A stretch of 64,000 nt of DNA from JAVBMU01 sp031552185 (GCA_031552185.1 JAVBMU010000025.1:1-64000), one strand, 5' to 3'. Shown: positions 25,164 to 34,207, counted from the stretch's first letter. Notes: generated from the letters alone by a model not told the origin. Numbers and translations are program-made.

Positions 25164-25571
25164 TCAGACGCGACGCCGCTTCGGGGGCCGGCACCCGTTG
25201 TGCGCCTGCGGCGTCACGTCCTGGATGGAGCCGACCTCGAGGCCGGTGGCCTGCAGCGAGCGGATCGCGGTCTCGCGGCCGGAGCCGGGACCCTTGACGA
25301 ACACGTCGACCTTCTTGACGCCGTGCTCCTGGGCGCGCCGCGCGGCGGCCTCCGCTGCCAACTGGGCGGCGAACGGGGTCGACTTGCGCGAGCCCTTGAA
25401 GCCGACGTGGCCGGCCGACGCCCACGAGATCACGGCGCCGGTCGGGTCCGTGATGGACACGATCGTGTTGTTGAACGTGCTCTTGATGTGCGCCTGGCCG
25501 TGGGGAACGTTCTTCTTGTCCTTGCGGCGCGGCTTGCGCGAGGAAGACGTCGCGCGAGACTTGGGGGGCAT
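25164..25571 (-). CDS. rpsK: 30S ribosomal protein uS11
   Basis: 135 aa with the conserved blocks AHIKSTFNNTIVSITDPTGA, WASAGHVGFKGSRKSTPFAA and the terminal DVTPQAHNGCRPPKRRRV. It sits on the 30S platform. A GGAGAG ribosome-binding site precedes the ATG. The 175 nt between it and rpoA hold no rpsD and no other gene. Confidence 0.99.
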   Translation of the reverse strand: MPPKSRATSSSRKPRRKDKKNVPHGQAHIKSTFNNTIVSITDPTGAVISWASAGHVGFKGSRKSTPFAAQLAAEAAARRAQEHGVKKVDVFVKGPGSGRETAIRSLQATGLEVGSIQDVTPQAHNGCRPPKRRRV

Positions 25572-25674
25572 CTGTGGTTCTCTCCTGGTCGAGGGGTCTG
25601 GGGTCCGCCCGGGGTCCGGGGGCCGCGCCGGTCAACCGGCTGCGGGCCGCGCCCGGTGCCGGGCGGGGCGGTGC

Positions 25675-26049
25675 CTAGCGGGCCTTCTTCTTGCCGGCCA
25701 CGGTGCGCTTGGGACCCTTGCGGGTGCGGGCGTTGGTCTTCGTGCGCTGCCCGCGCACGGGCAGGCCGCGGCGGTGGCGCAGCCCCTGGTAGCAGCCGAT
25801 CTCGACCTTGCGGCGGATGTCGGCGGCCACCTCTCGACGGAGGTCACCTTCGAGCTTGTAGTTGTTCTCGAGGTAGTCGCGCAGGGCGACGAGTTCGGTG
25901 TCGCCGAGGTCCTTCACACGCAGATCCGGGCTGATCCCGGTCGCGGTCAGGGTCTCCTTGGCGCGGGTACGGCCGACGCCGTAGATATAGGTGAGCGCCA
26001 CCTCGAGCCGCTTGTCGCGGGGGAGGTCGACGCCGATCAGACGTGCCAT
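25675..26049 (-). CDS. rpsM: 30S ribosomal protein uS13
   Basis: 124 aa from the ATG at 26049 (MARLIGVDLPRDKRLEVALT), preceded by AAAGG; a further in-frame ATG 42 nt upstream is rejected because the extra residues are not conserved. The basic C-terminus (GPKRTVAGKKKAR) reaches the P-site tRNA. rpsK follows after 103 nt. Confidence 0.99.
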   Translation of the reverse strand: MARLIGVDLPRDKRLEVALTYIYGVGRTRAKETLTATGISPDLRVKDLGDTELVALRDYLENNYKLEGDLRREVAADIRRKVEIGCYQGLRHRRGLPVRGQRTKTNARTRKGPKRTVAGKKKAR

Positions 26050-26250
26050 GTGCCTTTCGGCTCCCTTACTTCGCTCGGAGGTCTGCCGCATCGCCCTCCC
26101 GCGCTACCCGCGGGCTCCGGCCTCCGAGCCGGGGGTTCCCCCCGCCGTCGGTCCGACGGGCGAGGTTCGTGACGATGCGCTTGCGGCATCCCGCGGGAGG
26201 CGGGCTGCCGATGATCTGTGCGAGTGCGCGGCGCGACGCGCGCGCCGAGC

Positions 26251-26364
26251 TCAGCCCTGGCGCTGCTTGTGGCGCAGGTTCTCGCAGATCACCATGACGC
26301 GACCGTGCCGGCGAATCACCTTGCACTTGTCGCAGATCTTCTTGACGCTGGGCTTGACCTTCAT
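26251..26364 (-). CDS. rpmJ: 50S ribosomal protein bL36
   Basis: 37 aa: MKVKPSVKKICDKCK at the start and CENLRHKQRQG at the end. Cys11, Cys14, Cys27 and His32 give the zinc-ribbon (C+) form. It lies between infA and rpsM as in other actinobacteria. The gene is short but unmistakable. The 201 nt to rpsM show nothing recognisable. Confidence 0.98.
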   Translation of the reverse strand: MKVKPSVKKICDKCKVIRRHGRVMVICENLRHKQRQG

Positions 26365-26438
26365 CTGTTTTCCTCGTGGCTGCGCCGGTGCCGGGGTCCG
26401 GTTGACCACCGACACCGTGCGGATGGGATGCGGCGCTC

Positions 26439-26660
26439 CTACTTGTAGCGGTAGACGATGCGGCCTCGGGACAGGTCGTAGGGGCTCAACTCCACCACTA
26501 CACGGTCCTCGGGAAGGATCCGAATGTAGTGCTGACGCATCTTGCCCGAGATGTGCGCGAGGACCCGGTGACCATTAGCCAGCTCCACGCGGAACATCGC
26601 GTTCGGCAGGGCTTCAACCACGCTGCCCTCGATCTCGATGACGCCGTCCTTCTTTGCCAT
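26439..26660 (-). CDS. infA: Translation initiation factor IF-1
   Basis: 73 aa, single S1/OB-fold domain covering the whole protein (MAKKDGVIEIEGSVVEALPN, HRVLAHISGKMRQHYIRI, LSPYDLSRGRIVYRYK). It binds the 30S A-site during initiation. It lies 160 nt after map, a gap long enough for its own promoter, and 74 nt before rpmJ. Confidence 0.99.
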   Translation of the reverse strand: MAKKDGVIEIEGSVVEALPNAMFRVELANGHRVLAHISGKMRQHYIRILPEDRVVVELSPYDLSRGRIVYRYK

Positions 26661-26820
26661 GTCCTCCGCTATCTCTCGTGGGTTTCACGTGCCGCGCTCC
26701 GGGCCGCCCGCAGGAGGGCGGGCGTGAGCGGCAATGAGCGAGCCCGACAGTCGCGCCGACGCGGACCCGGCGGGGCCACAACGGGAAACCGGGCAGACGG
26801 ACTCCACCCAACGCGTCATC

Positions 26821-27672
26821 CTACGCCATTGAATCGGGGGACGAGAACTCGGGCGCGGCCGGCGTGATTCCGAGCCGGCCGAGGTCCGCCGCTCCCCCGT
26901 CCTCGGCCGTCAGGACCCAGATACCGCCGGCCCAGATGGCCACCGAATGCTCCCAGTGCGCTGCCCGCGAACCGTCCTGGGTGACCGTCGTCCATTCGTC
27001 GGCGAGGACCCGCGTGTCGCCGGCGCCACGGGTCAGCATCGGCTCGATCGCCAGGCACATCCCGGGCCGCAGCCGCGCTCCCCGGGTGCTCCCGTAGTTC
27101 GGCACCTCCGGCGCCTGGTGCATCGCCGTGCCGATGCCGTGCCCGGTGTACTCCCACACGATGCCGTAACCGCCCGGCGACTCCTGCACCGAGGCCTCGA
27201 TCGCGGTGCCGATGTCCCCGACCCGCGCCCCGCGGGCGGTCGCCGCGATCCCGGCCCACATGGCGCGCCGCGTCGCCGCCACCAGGTCGACGTCCTTCGG
27301 GTCGGCGGCGTCGTCGCCGCCGAGCACGAACGAGATCGCCGAGTCGGCGTGCCATCCGGCCACGATCGCGCCGCAGTCGACGGACACGACATCCCCGGCC
27401 GCCAGTTTCTGCGGGCCGGGGATGCCGTGCACGATCTGGTCGTTGACCGAGATGCACGTCGTCGCCGGGAAGCCGTGGTAGCCGAGGAAGTTCGAGGTGG
27501 CACCGGCGGCGGCGATCACGTCCGCGGCGACCCGGTCAAGTTCGGCCGTCGTCATGCCCGGCCGGGCTTGCTCCCGGGTCGCCGCAAGCGCTTTCGCCAC
27601 CACCAGTCCCGCTCGGCGCATCGGCCGCAACTGATCGACCGTCTTGTACTCGATCCGTTCCCGGCCGAACAT
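26821..27672 (-). CDS. map: Methionine aminopeptidase type I
   Basis: 283 aa; removes the N-terminal methionine of nascent proteins. The five metal ligands are recognisable in order: Asp in VVSVDCGA, Asp in WHADSAISF, His in YTGHGIGTAMH, Glu in LAIEPML and Glu in HWEHSVAI. A GAGGGG ribosome-binding site precedes the ATG. adk lies 17 nt upstream in the same operon. The C-terminus extends about 25 residues beyond the catalytic fold. Confidence 0.97.
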   Translation of the reverse strand: MFGRERIEYKTVDQLRPMRRAGLVVAKALAATREQARPGMTTAELDRVAADVIAAAGATSNFLGYHGFPATTCISVNDQIVHGIPGPQKLAAGDVVSVDCGAIVAGWHADSAISFVLGGDDAADPKDVDLVAATRRAMWAGIAATARGARVGDIGTAIEASVQESPGGYGIVWEYTGHGIGTAMHQAPEVPNYGSTRGARLRPGMCLAIEPMLTRGAGDTRVLADEWTTVTQDGSRAAHWEHSVAIWAGGIWVLTAEDGGAADLGRLGITPAAPEFSSPDSMA

Positions 27673-27689
27673 GTGTCCCCTCGCTCAGC

Positions 27690-28304
27690 TCAGGGGCGCA
27701 ACTCGTCCACGGCGCCGACGATGTCGCCCGTGATCCGATCGAGCGCGCCGATGCCGTTCACTTGCGCGAGCAGACCGCGGCTTCGATAGGCATCCGTCAG
27801 TGGCGCCGTCTGCTCGGCGTAGATGTCGAGCCGGCGCTCGATCGCCTCCGCCGTGTCATCCTCGCGACCCTCGATCTCGGCCCGCTTACGCAACCGGTCG
27901 AGGAGTTCGCACCGCTCCGCGGTGAGTTCGATCACCGCGTCCAGCCGCCACCGGAACTGCGCCAACATCGCGTCGAGCTCCTCGACCTGCGCGGCGTTGC
28001 GCGGGTAACCGTCGAGGATGAAGCCGGCCGCGACGTCGGGCTCGGCCAGCCGAGCCCGCACCATGTCGTTGGTGACGCAGTCGGGGACAAGTTCGCCGCG
28101 GGCCGTGTACTCCTGGGCCGTGCGGCCCAGTTCAGTCTCGCCCTTGATGTTGGCCCGGAAAATGTCCCCGGTGGAGATGGCTGGGATTCCGTAGTGTTCC
28201 GCGACCCGCGCTGCTTGGGTGCCTTTGCCGGCACCCTGCGGGCCCATGATGACCAATCGGGTGGCCCGGCCGCCGTTGGCCGGGTCCGTCTGTGCGTCGT
28301 TCAC
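27690..28304 (-). CDS. adk: Adenylate kinase
   Basis: 204 aa from the GTG at 28304, 8 nt after GGAGG; the extra N-terminal about 15 residues before RLVIMGPQGAGKGTQA are therefore probably real. P-loop GPQGAGKGT at about 21-29, ISTGDIFRANI (AMP site), DGYPRNAAQVEEL (AMP-binding) and a short lid of the non-zinc type (no Cys). It balances ATP, ADP and AMP. Located between secY and map. Confidence 0.97.
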   Translation of the reverse strand: MNDAQTDPANGGRATRLVIMGPQGAGKGTQAARVAEHYGIPAISTGDIFRANIKGETELGRTAQEYTARGELVPDCVTNDMVRARLAEPDVAAGFILDGYPRNAAQVEELDAMLAQFRWRLDAVIELTAERCELLDRLRKRAEIEGREDDTAEAIERRLDIYAEQTAPLTDAYRSRGLLAQVNGIGALDRITGDIVGAVDELRP

Positions 28305-28322
28305 CGGGAATCCTCCCTAGTT

Positions 28323-29627
28323 TTATCTCAGGAACCCTTCATAGTGCCGTTGTTGGAGTTGGGAATCGATCTGCTTGACCGTCTCCAGGCCGACGCCGAC
28401 CAGGATCAGGATCGAACTGCCCCCGAAGGGGAGATTGCTCGTGATGCCCAAGACAATGAGGACGAGGGTGGGCAACAGCGCCACCACGGCGAGGTACAGC
28501 GACCCGGCGGAGGTGATGCGCGAGATCACGTAATCGAGGTACTCGGCGGTCGGTCGGCCCGCCCGGATGCCCGGGATGAAGCCGCCGTACTTCTTCATGT
28601 TGTCGGCGACCTCGTCCGGGTTGAACGTGATGGCCGTGTAGAAGAAGCAGAAGAACACGATCAGCAGCGAGTAGATCGTCACGTGCAGCCACGACGTCTG
28701 GTCCACCAAGTACTTCTGGACCCAGACTGACCAGGCCGGCGGGTCCTGCTGGTCGGCGAACTGGGCGAACAGCCCGGGGATCGCGAGCAACGAGGACGCG
28801 AAGATGATCGGGATGACGCCGGCCATGTTGATCTTGATCGGGATGTAGGTGCTCGATCCCCCGTACATCCGCCGGCCGACCATGCGTTTCGCATACTGCA
28901 CGGGCACCCGCCGCTGGGACTGCTCCACGAAGACCACGAGTCCGATCACCGCCACGATCACCGCGATCATGACGATGAAGTTCCGGACGCCGTTGGTGCC
29001 ACCGGCGATCGACCCCAGCCCTTGCGGAAAGCCCGAGGTGATCGAGGTGAAGATCAGCAGGGACATGCCATTGCCGACGCCGCGCTCGGTGATGAGTTCG
29101 CCCAGCCACATGATGAGCCCGGTGCCGGCGGTCATCGTGATGACCATCAGGGCCATCGTGACGAAGCTGCCGCTGGGGATGACCGACTCGTCGCAGTTCG
29201 GGAAGAGGGCACCGTTGCGGGCGGTCGTGATCACCGTCGTCGACTGGAGGATGGCGAGGGCGATCGTGAGGTAGCGCGTGTACTGGGTCAGCTTCGCCGT
29301 GCCGGCCTGACCCTCCTTGTGCAGGGCCTCGAACCGAGGGATCACCACGCGAAGCAATTGGATGATGATGCTGGATGTGATGTAGGGCATGATGCCGAGC
29401 GCGAAGACCGACAACTGGAGCAGCGCCCCGCCGCTGAAGAGGTCGATGAGCCCGACGAAGTCGGTGCCCTTGTCATCGTCACTGAGACACGCCCGCACGG
29501 CCGTGAAGTCGACGCCCGGGGTAGGGATGAAAGAGCCGACCCGGAAGATCGCCATGATGCCGATCGTGAACAGCAGCTTGCGCCGCAGGTCGGGCGTCCG
29601 GAAAGCCCGGGCGAATGCGCTGAGCAC
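28323..29627 (-). CDS. secY: Protein translocase subunit SecY
   Basis: 434 aa with ten membrane segments. The N-terminus (MLSAFARAFRTPDLRRKLLF), FIPTPGVDF after TM1, the plug region and the cytoplasmic loop QRRVPVQYAKRMVGRRMYGG are typical. It is the channel of the Sec export pathway. AGGAGG precedes the GTG start. A 260-nt gap with a terminator and a candidate promoter separates it from rplO, so secY-adk-map is probably also transcribed on its own. Confidence 0.98.
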   Translation of the reverse strand: MLSAFARAFRTPDLRRKLLFTIGIMAIFRVGSFIPTPGVDFTAVRACLSDDDKGTDFVGLIDLFSGGALLQLSVFALGIMPYITSSIIIQLLRVVIPRFEALHKEGQAGTAKLTQYTRYLTIALAILQSTTVITTARNGALFPNCDESVIPSGSFVTMALMVITMTAGTGLIMWLGELITERGVGNGMSLLIFTSITSGFPQGLGSIAGGTNGVRNFIVMIAVIVAVIGLVVFVEQSQRRVPVQYAKRMVGRRMYGGSSTYIPIKINMAGVIPIIFASSLLAIPGLFAQFADQQDPPAWSVWVQKYLVDQTSWLHVTIYSLLIVFFCFFYTAITFNPDEVADNMKKYGGFIPGIRAGRPTAEYLDYVISRITSAGSLYLAVVALLPTLVLIVLGITSNLPFGGSSILILVGVGLETVKQIDSQLQQRHYEGFLR

Positions 29628-29793
29628 CTAGTCCTCCTGGCCCGCCGAGGCGGGATATCGTGTCGCCGGCAGCGCGGCGAGAACCAGCGCCGACGGTCGG
29701 GCCGCCGCGCGTCCCGGCCGACCGCGCTCCGGTCGTCGACGAATGGTGTCCGGCCCTCCCCGCCGGGCGGGCGGAGTTGGCCGACATTTCGAG

Positions 29794-29822
29794 AGTCTAC
29801 TGGGCGTTCGGCAGGATCCGAA
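29794..29822 (-). promoter_or_regulatory. Candidate promoter of secY-adk-map
   Basis: On the minus strand TTCGGA (29817-29822) and TAGACT (29794-29799) are 17 nt apart, between the rplO terminator and secY. The -35 match is poor. Confidence 0.35.
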
Positions 29823-29841
29823 CTCGGCCCCCGAACGCAGA

Positions 29842-29874
29842 CGGGGCCGACGGCGTGATCTGCCGACGGCCCCG
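29842..29874 (-). terminator. Terminator after rplO
   Basis: Arms 29842-29854 and 29862-29874 pair over 13 bp with one mismatch around a 7-nt loop, 13 nt after the rplO stop. Confidence 0.7.
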
Positions 29875-29887
29875 CCCATCGTCGTTC

Positions 29888-30370
29888 TCAGTCCTGTCCG
29901 ACGCTACCGCCGGCCGCGAGGATCTTCTCCTTCGCGGATCCGGACAGCGCATCGACGGTGACGTCGAGCTTGACCGAGACCTCGCCGGTACCGAGCACCT
30001 TGACGGGCCGGCCCTTGCGGACCGCGCCCTTGGCGACCAGGTCCTCGACGGTCACGGCGCCACCGGTCGGGTAGAGTTCGCCGAGCTTGTCCAGGTTGAC
30101 CACCTGGTACTCGACGCGGAACCGGTTCTTGAATCCGCGCAGCTTCGGCAGCCGCATGTGCAGCGGCATCTGCCCGCCCTCGCGGCGAGCCGGCACCTGC
30201 TGCCGGGCCTTGGTGCCCTTGGTGCCACGGCCGGCGGTCTTGCCCTTCGAGCCCTCACCGCGCCCGACGCGCGTCTTGGCCGTCTTGGCGCCCGGGGCGG
30301 GCCGCAGGTGGTGGACCTTGAGGATGCCCCCGGCCCCCTCCATCTGCGCGGGCCGCTTGTGCTCAGCCAT
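29888..30370 (-). CDS. rplO: 50S ribosomal protein uL15
   Basis: 160 aa. The Gly/Arg-rich N-terminal arm (VGRGEGSKGKTAGRGTKG) threads into the 23S rRNA; the C-terminal domain carries VNLDKLGELYPTGGAVTVED and KVLGTGEVSVKLDVTVDALS. It follows rpmD by 3 nt and ends the S10-spc transcription block at the hairpin 13 nt downstream. Confidence 0.98.
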   Translation of the reverse strand: MAEHKRPAQMEGAGGILKVHHLRPAPGAKTAKTRVGRGEGSKGKTAGRGTKGTKARQQVPARREGGQMPLHMRLPKLRGFKNRFRVEYQVVNLDKLGELYPTGGAVTVEDLVAKGAVRKGRPVKVLGTGEVSVKLDVTVDALSGSAKEKILAAGGSVGQD

Positions 30371-30373
30371 GAA

Positions 30374-30556
30374 TCACTCCACTTCCTCGACGGTCACGAG
30401 GTGCGAGACCGTCCTGACCATGCCACGGATCTCCGGGCGGTCCTCCCGCACGGTGCTGTCGCCGATCCGCCTCAGGCCGAGCGTGCGCAGCGTGGCCTTC
30501 TGGTTCTGCTTGCCACCGATAGTGGACCGGACCTGGGTCACCTTGATCTTGGCCAT
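30374..30556 (-). CDS. rpmD: 50S ribosomal protein uL30
   Basis: 60 aa: MAKIKVTQVRSTIGGKQNQK to VEEVE. The start at 30556 overlaps the rpsE stop by one base (TGATG), so it is translationally coupled. A longer open frame upstream is the rpsE region read in another frame. Confidence 0.98.
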   Translation of the reverse strand: MAKIKVTQVRSTIGGKQNQKATLRTLGLRRIGDSTVREDRPEIRGMVRTVSHLVTVEEVE

Positions 30557-31206
30557 CAGGCGCTCACCCCCGCGGCACGGGCTCGCAGCAGCGCGGCCGG
30601 GGCCACGTCCTCGAGCGGCAGACCTCGGCGCGCGGCCACCGCCTCGGGCTGTTCCAGCCCACGCAGCGCCGCCACCGTGGCGTGCACGATGTTGATCGCG
30701 TTGGACGAGCCGAGCGACTTGCTCAGCACGTCGTGGATGCCCGCGCACTCGAGGACCGCGCGCACCGGGCCGCCGGCGATCACGCCGGTACCCGGGGAGG
30801 CGGGGCGCAGGAAGACGATGCCGGCCGCGGCCTCGCCCTGGATCGGGTGCGGAATCGTGCGGGCGATCCGCGGGACCTTGAAGAAGTTCTTCTTGGCCTC
30901 CTCGACGCCCTTGGCGATCGCCGCGGGGACTTCCTTCGCCTTGCCGTAGCCGACGCCGACCGTCCCGTCACCGTCGCCCACGACGACCAGCGCGGTGAAG
31001 CTGAACCGCCGCCCGCCCTTGACGACCTTGGCGACCCGGTTGATCGCGACGACGCGCTCGACGAAAGCGCTCTTCTCGGCCGCGTCGCCGCGACGACCGC
31101 CGCGATCTCCGCGCCCGCGACCGCCGCCGCTGCGTTCGCCGCCGCGCTCGTTCGACTCGCCGGCGCCCACGGGGGCGCCCGTACCGCTGCGCTGCCCTGC
31201 AGCCAT
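30556..31206 (-). CDS. rpsE: 30S ribosomal protein uS5
   Basis: 216 aa from the ATG at 31206, preceded by AAAGGA. The first about 48 residues are a Gly/Arg/Ser-rich actinobacterial extension; the S5 domain starts at FVERVVAINRVAKVVKGGRR, with the loop involved in spectinomycin sensitivity (VAKVVKGGRRFSF) in the usual form. The C-terminal domain (GSSNAINIVHATVAALRGL) is complete. Confidence 0.98.
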   Translation of the reverse strand: MAAGQRSGTGAPVGAGESNERGGERSGGGRGRGDRGGRRGDAAEKSAFVERVVAINRVAKVVKGGRRFSFTALVVVGDGDGTVGVGYGKAKEVPAAIAKGVEEAKKNFFKVPRIARTIPHPIQGEAAAGIVFLRPASPGTGVIAGGPVRAVLECAGIHDVLSKSLGSSNAINIVHATVAALRGLEQPEAVAARRGLPLEDVAPAALLRARAAGVSA

Positions 31207-31252
31207 CAGAGAATCCTTTGCTGTCGTGCCGCGCTCGCGGCCCAGAACGTGT

Positions 31253-31630
31253 TCACAGCGCCAGACCGCCTTCCCGCGCGCCATCGGCCACTGCCGCGAC
31301 CCGGCCGTGGTACTTGTTGCCGCCCCGGTCGAAGACCACGGTCTCGATGCCCGCGACCTTTGCCCGGGCGGCGATCAACTCGCCGACCTTGCGCGCCTTG
31401 GCGGTCTTGTCGCCGTCGAGCGACCGCAGGTCGCCTTCCAGCGTGGAGGCCGACACCAGGGTGCGGCCGACGGTGTCGTCCACCACCTGGGCCACCATGT
31501 GCCTGCTGGAGCGGGTGACGACGAGCCGCGGGCGAGCGGGGGTGCCGCTGATCTTCTTGCGCAGGCGCCGGTGCCGGCGCGTGCGCGCAACGGCCGTGCC
31601 CTTGCCGAGAACCTTGAGAGTCATCGTCAC
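31253..31630 (-). CDS. rplR: 50S ribosomal protein uL18
   Basis: 125 aa from the GTG at 31630, which overlaps the rplF stop (GTGA); an ATG two codons later is equally possible. RTRRHRRLRKKI near the N-terminus and FDRGGNKYHGRVAAVADGAREGGL at the C-terminus (5S rRNA-binding) identify it. Confidence 0.97.
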   Translation of the reverse strand: MTMTLKVLGKGTAVARTRRHRRLRKKISGTPARPRLVVTRSSRHMVAQVVDDTVGRTLVSASTLEGDLRSLDGDKTAKARKVGELIAARAKVAGIETVVFDRGGNKYHGRVAAVADGAREGGLAL

Positions 31631-32163
31631 TTACCAGCCTTTCCGACCTTGCGGCGGACGACCTCGCCCGCGTATCGCACACCCTTGCCCTTGTAGGGCT
31701 CGGGCTTGCGGATCTTGCGGATGTTCGCGGCGACCTCGCCCACCTGCTGCTTGTCGATGCCGGAGACGGTGAACCTCGTCGGCGCCTCGACCGAGAACGA
31801 GATGCCCTCGGGCGGGTGCACGACCACCGGGTGGCTGAAACCGAGTGCGAACTCCAAGTCGGAGCCCTTGGCGGTCACGCGGTAGCCGGTGCCGACGATC
31901 TCGAGCTTCTTGGCGTAGCCCTGGGTCACCCCGGTCACGATGTTGGCGAGCAGGGTACGGGTCAGGCCGTGCAGGGAGCGGGCGATCCGCTCGTCGTTCG
32001 GCCGGCGCACGACGAGCGTGCCGTCCTCCTGCGCGACCTCGATGGGCGACGGGATCGTGTGGCTCAGGGTCCCCTTGGGACCCGTGATCGTCACGAGCGT
32101 CCCGTCGATGCTGATGTCCACCCCGGCCGGAATCGGAACGGGGATCTTGCCGATACGAGACAT
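31627..32163 (-). CDS. rplF: 50S ribosomal protein uL6
   Basis: 178 aa: MSRIGKIPVPIPAGVDISID, tandem L6 domains, and the C-terminal RKPEPYKGKGVRYAGE signature. It lies near the factor-binding site of the 50S subunit. 18 nt after rpsH; overlaps rplR by 4 nt. Confidence 0.99.
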   Translation of the reverse strand: MSRIGKIPVPIPAGVDISIDGTLVTITGPKGTLSHTIPSPIEVAQEDGTLVVRRPNDERIARSLHGLTRTLLANIVTGVTQGYAKKLEIVGTGYRVTAKGSDLEFALGFSHPVVVHPPEGISFSVEAPTRFTVSGIDKQQVGEVAANIRKIRKPEPYKGKGVRYAGEVVRRKVGKAGK

Positions 32164-32181
32164 GGCGTATCTCCTTTCCGA

Positions 32182-32580
32182 TTACCAGACGTAGGCGAGG
32201 ACTTCCCCGCCTACGCCCTTCTGGGCCGCTTGCCGGTCGGTCAACAGGCCGGACGACGTGGACAGGATCGCCACGCCGAGGCCGCCGAGGACCCGGGGCA
32301 GGTTGGTGGACTTCGCGTACACCCGCAGACCGGGTTTGGAAATCCGCCGCACGCCGGCCAGGCTGCGTTCGCGGTTGGGGCCGTACTTCAGTCCGATGGT
32401 GAGCTTCTTGCCCACCTCGGCGTCCTCGACCGTCCAGGCGGCGATGTAGCCCTCGGCCTGCAGGATCTCGGCGATCCGCGCCTTGAGCTTCGAGTGCGGC
32501 ATGCTCACCGTCTCGTGGTACGCGGAGTTCGCGTTGCGCAGACGGGTCAGCATGTCTGCGATCGGGTCGGTCATCGTCAT
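32182..32580 (-). CDS. rpsH: 30S ribosomal protein uS8
   Basis: 132 aa: MTMTDPIADMLTRLRNANSA at the start and the RNA-binding block LSTSSGLLTDRQAAQKGVGG near the end. In many bacteria S8 represses its own operon translationally; no such site was identified here. Confidence 0.99.
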   Translation of the reverse strand: MTMTDPIADMLTRLRNANSAYHETVSMPHSKLKARIAEILQAEGYIAAWTVEDAEVGKKLTIGLKYGPNRERSLAGVRRISKPGLRVYAKSTNLPRVLGGLGVAILSTSSGLLTDRQAAQKGVGGEVLAYVW

Positions 32581-32650
32581 TGGGCTCTTGCCCTTCCTCG
32601 CCGGGGTATCCGGGCCGACGCGCGGTCGGCGCGGACCTTCGACGTAGTGG

Positions 32651-32836
32651 TTACCAGCTGCTCTTGGTGACGCCGGGGAGTTCGCCGCGGTGGGCCATCT
32701 CGCGCACGCAGATCCGGCACAGGCCGAACTTGCGGTAGACCGAGTGCGGGCGGTTGCACCGCTGGCAGCGCGAGTAGGCGCGGACGGCGAACTTCGGCTT
32801 CGCGGCGGCCTTGTTGACCAGTGCCTTCTTCGCCAT
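32651..32836 (-). CDS. rpsZ: 30S ribosomal protein uS14, zinc-binding (type Z)
   Basis: 61 aa from the ATG at 32836. Two CxxC pairs (CQRC and CRIC) make it the zinc-containing C+ form. The terminal HRGELPGVTKSSW is invariant in this type. It is one base after the rplE stop. Confidence 0.97.
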   Translation of the reverse strand: MAKKALVNKAAAKPKFAVRAYSRCQRCNRPHSVYRKFGLCRICVREMAHRGELPGVTKSSW

Positions 32837-32837
32837 G

Positions 32838-33413
32838 TCAGTTCTCCTTGAAGGGGAAGCCGAGCCGGCGCAGGAGCGAGCGGCCCTCATCGTCGCTGTT
32901 GGCGCTCGTCACGACGGTAATGTCCATCCCGCGAACGCGATCGATCCGGTCCTGGTCGATCTCGTGGAACATCGACTGCTCGACGAGGCCGAAGGTGTAG
33001 TTGCCGTGCCCGTCGAACTGCTTGGGCGACAGGCCGCGGAAGTCGCGGATGCGCGGCAGCGCGGTGGACAGCAACCGGTCCAGGAACTCCCACATGCGGT
33101 CGCCGCGCAGCGTGACATGTGCGCCGATCGGCATGCCCTCGCGCAGCTTGAACTGGGCGATGGACCGCCGGGCCTTCGTGACCATCGGCTTCTGGCCGGT
33201 GATCTGGGTCAGGTCCCGCACCGCACCCTCGATGAGCTTCGCGTCCCGCGCGGCCTCGCCGACACCCATGTTCACGACGATCTTCACCAGGCCCGGCACC
33301 TGCATGACGTTCGGGTAGCCGAACTCCTCCCGGATCGCAGGCGCGATCTCCTCGCGGAAGCGCTGCTTGAGGCGCGGCAGGGCCGGGGCTTCGATCTGGG
33401 TCGTCTCACTCAT
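32838..33413 (-). CDS. rplE: 50S ribosomal protein uL5
   Basis: 191 aa. PALPRLKQRFREEIAPAIRE, NVMQVPGLVKIVVNMGVGEA and DITVVTSANSDDEGRSLLRR are L5 signatures. It binds 5S rRNA and touches P-site tRNA. The start overlaps the rplX stop by one base. Confidence 0.99.
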   Translation of the reverse strand: MSETTQIEAPALPRLKQRFREEIAPAIREEFGYPNVMQVPGLVKIVVNMGVGEAARDAKLIEGAVRDLTQITGQKPMVTKARRSIAQFKLREGMPIGAHVTLRGDRMWEFLDRLLSTALPRIRDFRGLSPKQFDGHGNYTFGLVEQSMFHEIDQDRIDRVRGMDITVVTSANSDDEGRSLLRRLGFPFKEN

Positions 33414-33751
33414 CAGATGTCCTTACCGGTGCGCTTGGAGATGCGCACCCGGACGGTGCGCATGCGCCCGTCGCGCTCGACTTGCTCGGTCCGGTACCCG
33501 ACCCGGGTGCCCTTCTTCGTCTTCTCGTCGAAGAACATCACGTTGCTGACGTGGATCGGCGCCTCGATCGTCTCGATGCCACCCGTGCGGGTGCCGCGCT
33601 GCGACTGGCCGACCTTGCGGTGCCGCGTCACGCGGTTGATGCCCTCGACGATCAAGCGGTCGTCCTTGAGCACTTCCAGGACGCGGCCCTGCTTGGCCTT
33701 GTCCCGGCCGGCGATGACGACGACGACGTCACCCTTTTTGATCTTCGCCAT
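33413..33751 (-). CDS. rplX: 50S ribosomal protein uL24
   Basis: 112 aa with an N-terminal KOW motif (KKGDVVVVIAGRDKAKQGRV) and HVSNVMFFDEKTKKGTRVGY. It nucleates 50S assembly. The start overlaps the rplN stop by one base. Confidence 0.99.
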   Translation of the reverse strand: MAKIKKGDVVVVIAGRDKAKQGRVLEVLKDDRLIVEGINRVTRHRKVGQSQRGTRTGGIETIEAPIHVSNVMFFDEKTKKGTRVGYRTEQVERDGRMRTVRVRISKRTGKDI

Positions 33752-34119
33752 CAGAGCACCTCCGGGGCCAGCGAGATGATCTTCATGAACCGCTTGTCAC
33801 GCAGCTCGCGGCCCACCGGGCCGAAGATGCGCGTGCCGCGCGGCTCGCCGTCGTTCTTGAGGATCACGGCGGCATTCTCATCGAACTTGATGTATGACCC
33901 GTCGGGACGGCGCCGCTCCTTGGCGGTGCGCACGACGACCGCCTTGACGACGTCGCCCTTCTTGACGTTCCCGCCCGGGATCGCGTCCTTGACGGTGGCG
34001 ACGATGATGTCGCCGATTCCGGCGTAGCGACGGCCCGAACCGCCGAGAACGCGGATGCACAAGATCTCCTTGGCACCCGTGTTGTCGGCGACTCGAAGTC
34101 GCGACTCCTGCTGGATCAT
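33751..34119 (-). CDS. rplN: 50S ribosomal protein uL14
   Basis: 122 aa from the ATG at 34119 (MIQQESRLRVADNTGAKEIL), with AGGAG just upstream; a longer in-frame extension is rpsQ-rpmC sequence in another frame. The 88 nt before it, after rpsQ, could hold an internal promoter of the spc part. Confidence 0.99.
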   Translation of the reverse strand: MIQQESRLRVADNTGAKEILCIRVLGGSGRRYAGIGDIIVATVKDAIPGGNVKKGDVVKAVVVRTAKERRRPDGSYIKFDENAAVILKNDGEPRGTRIFGPVGRELRDKRFMKIISLAPEVL

Positions 34120-34207
34120 TGAAAACTCCTGTCGTCGAGCCGGTTCTCGCGGATGCGAGCCTGGCCGAACGGATGGTCGGCGTGGGAGAGCGCGTCCCCC
34201 GGTACGG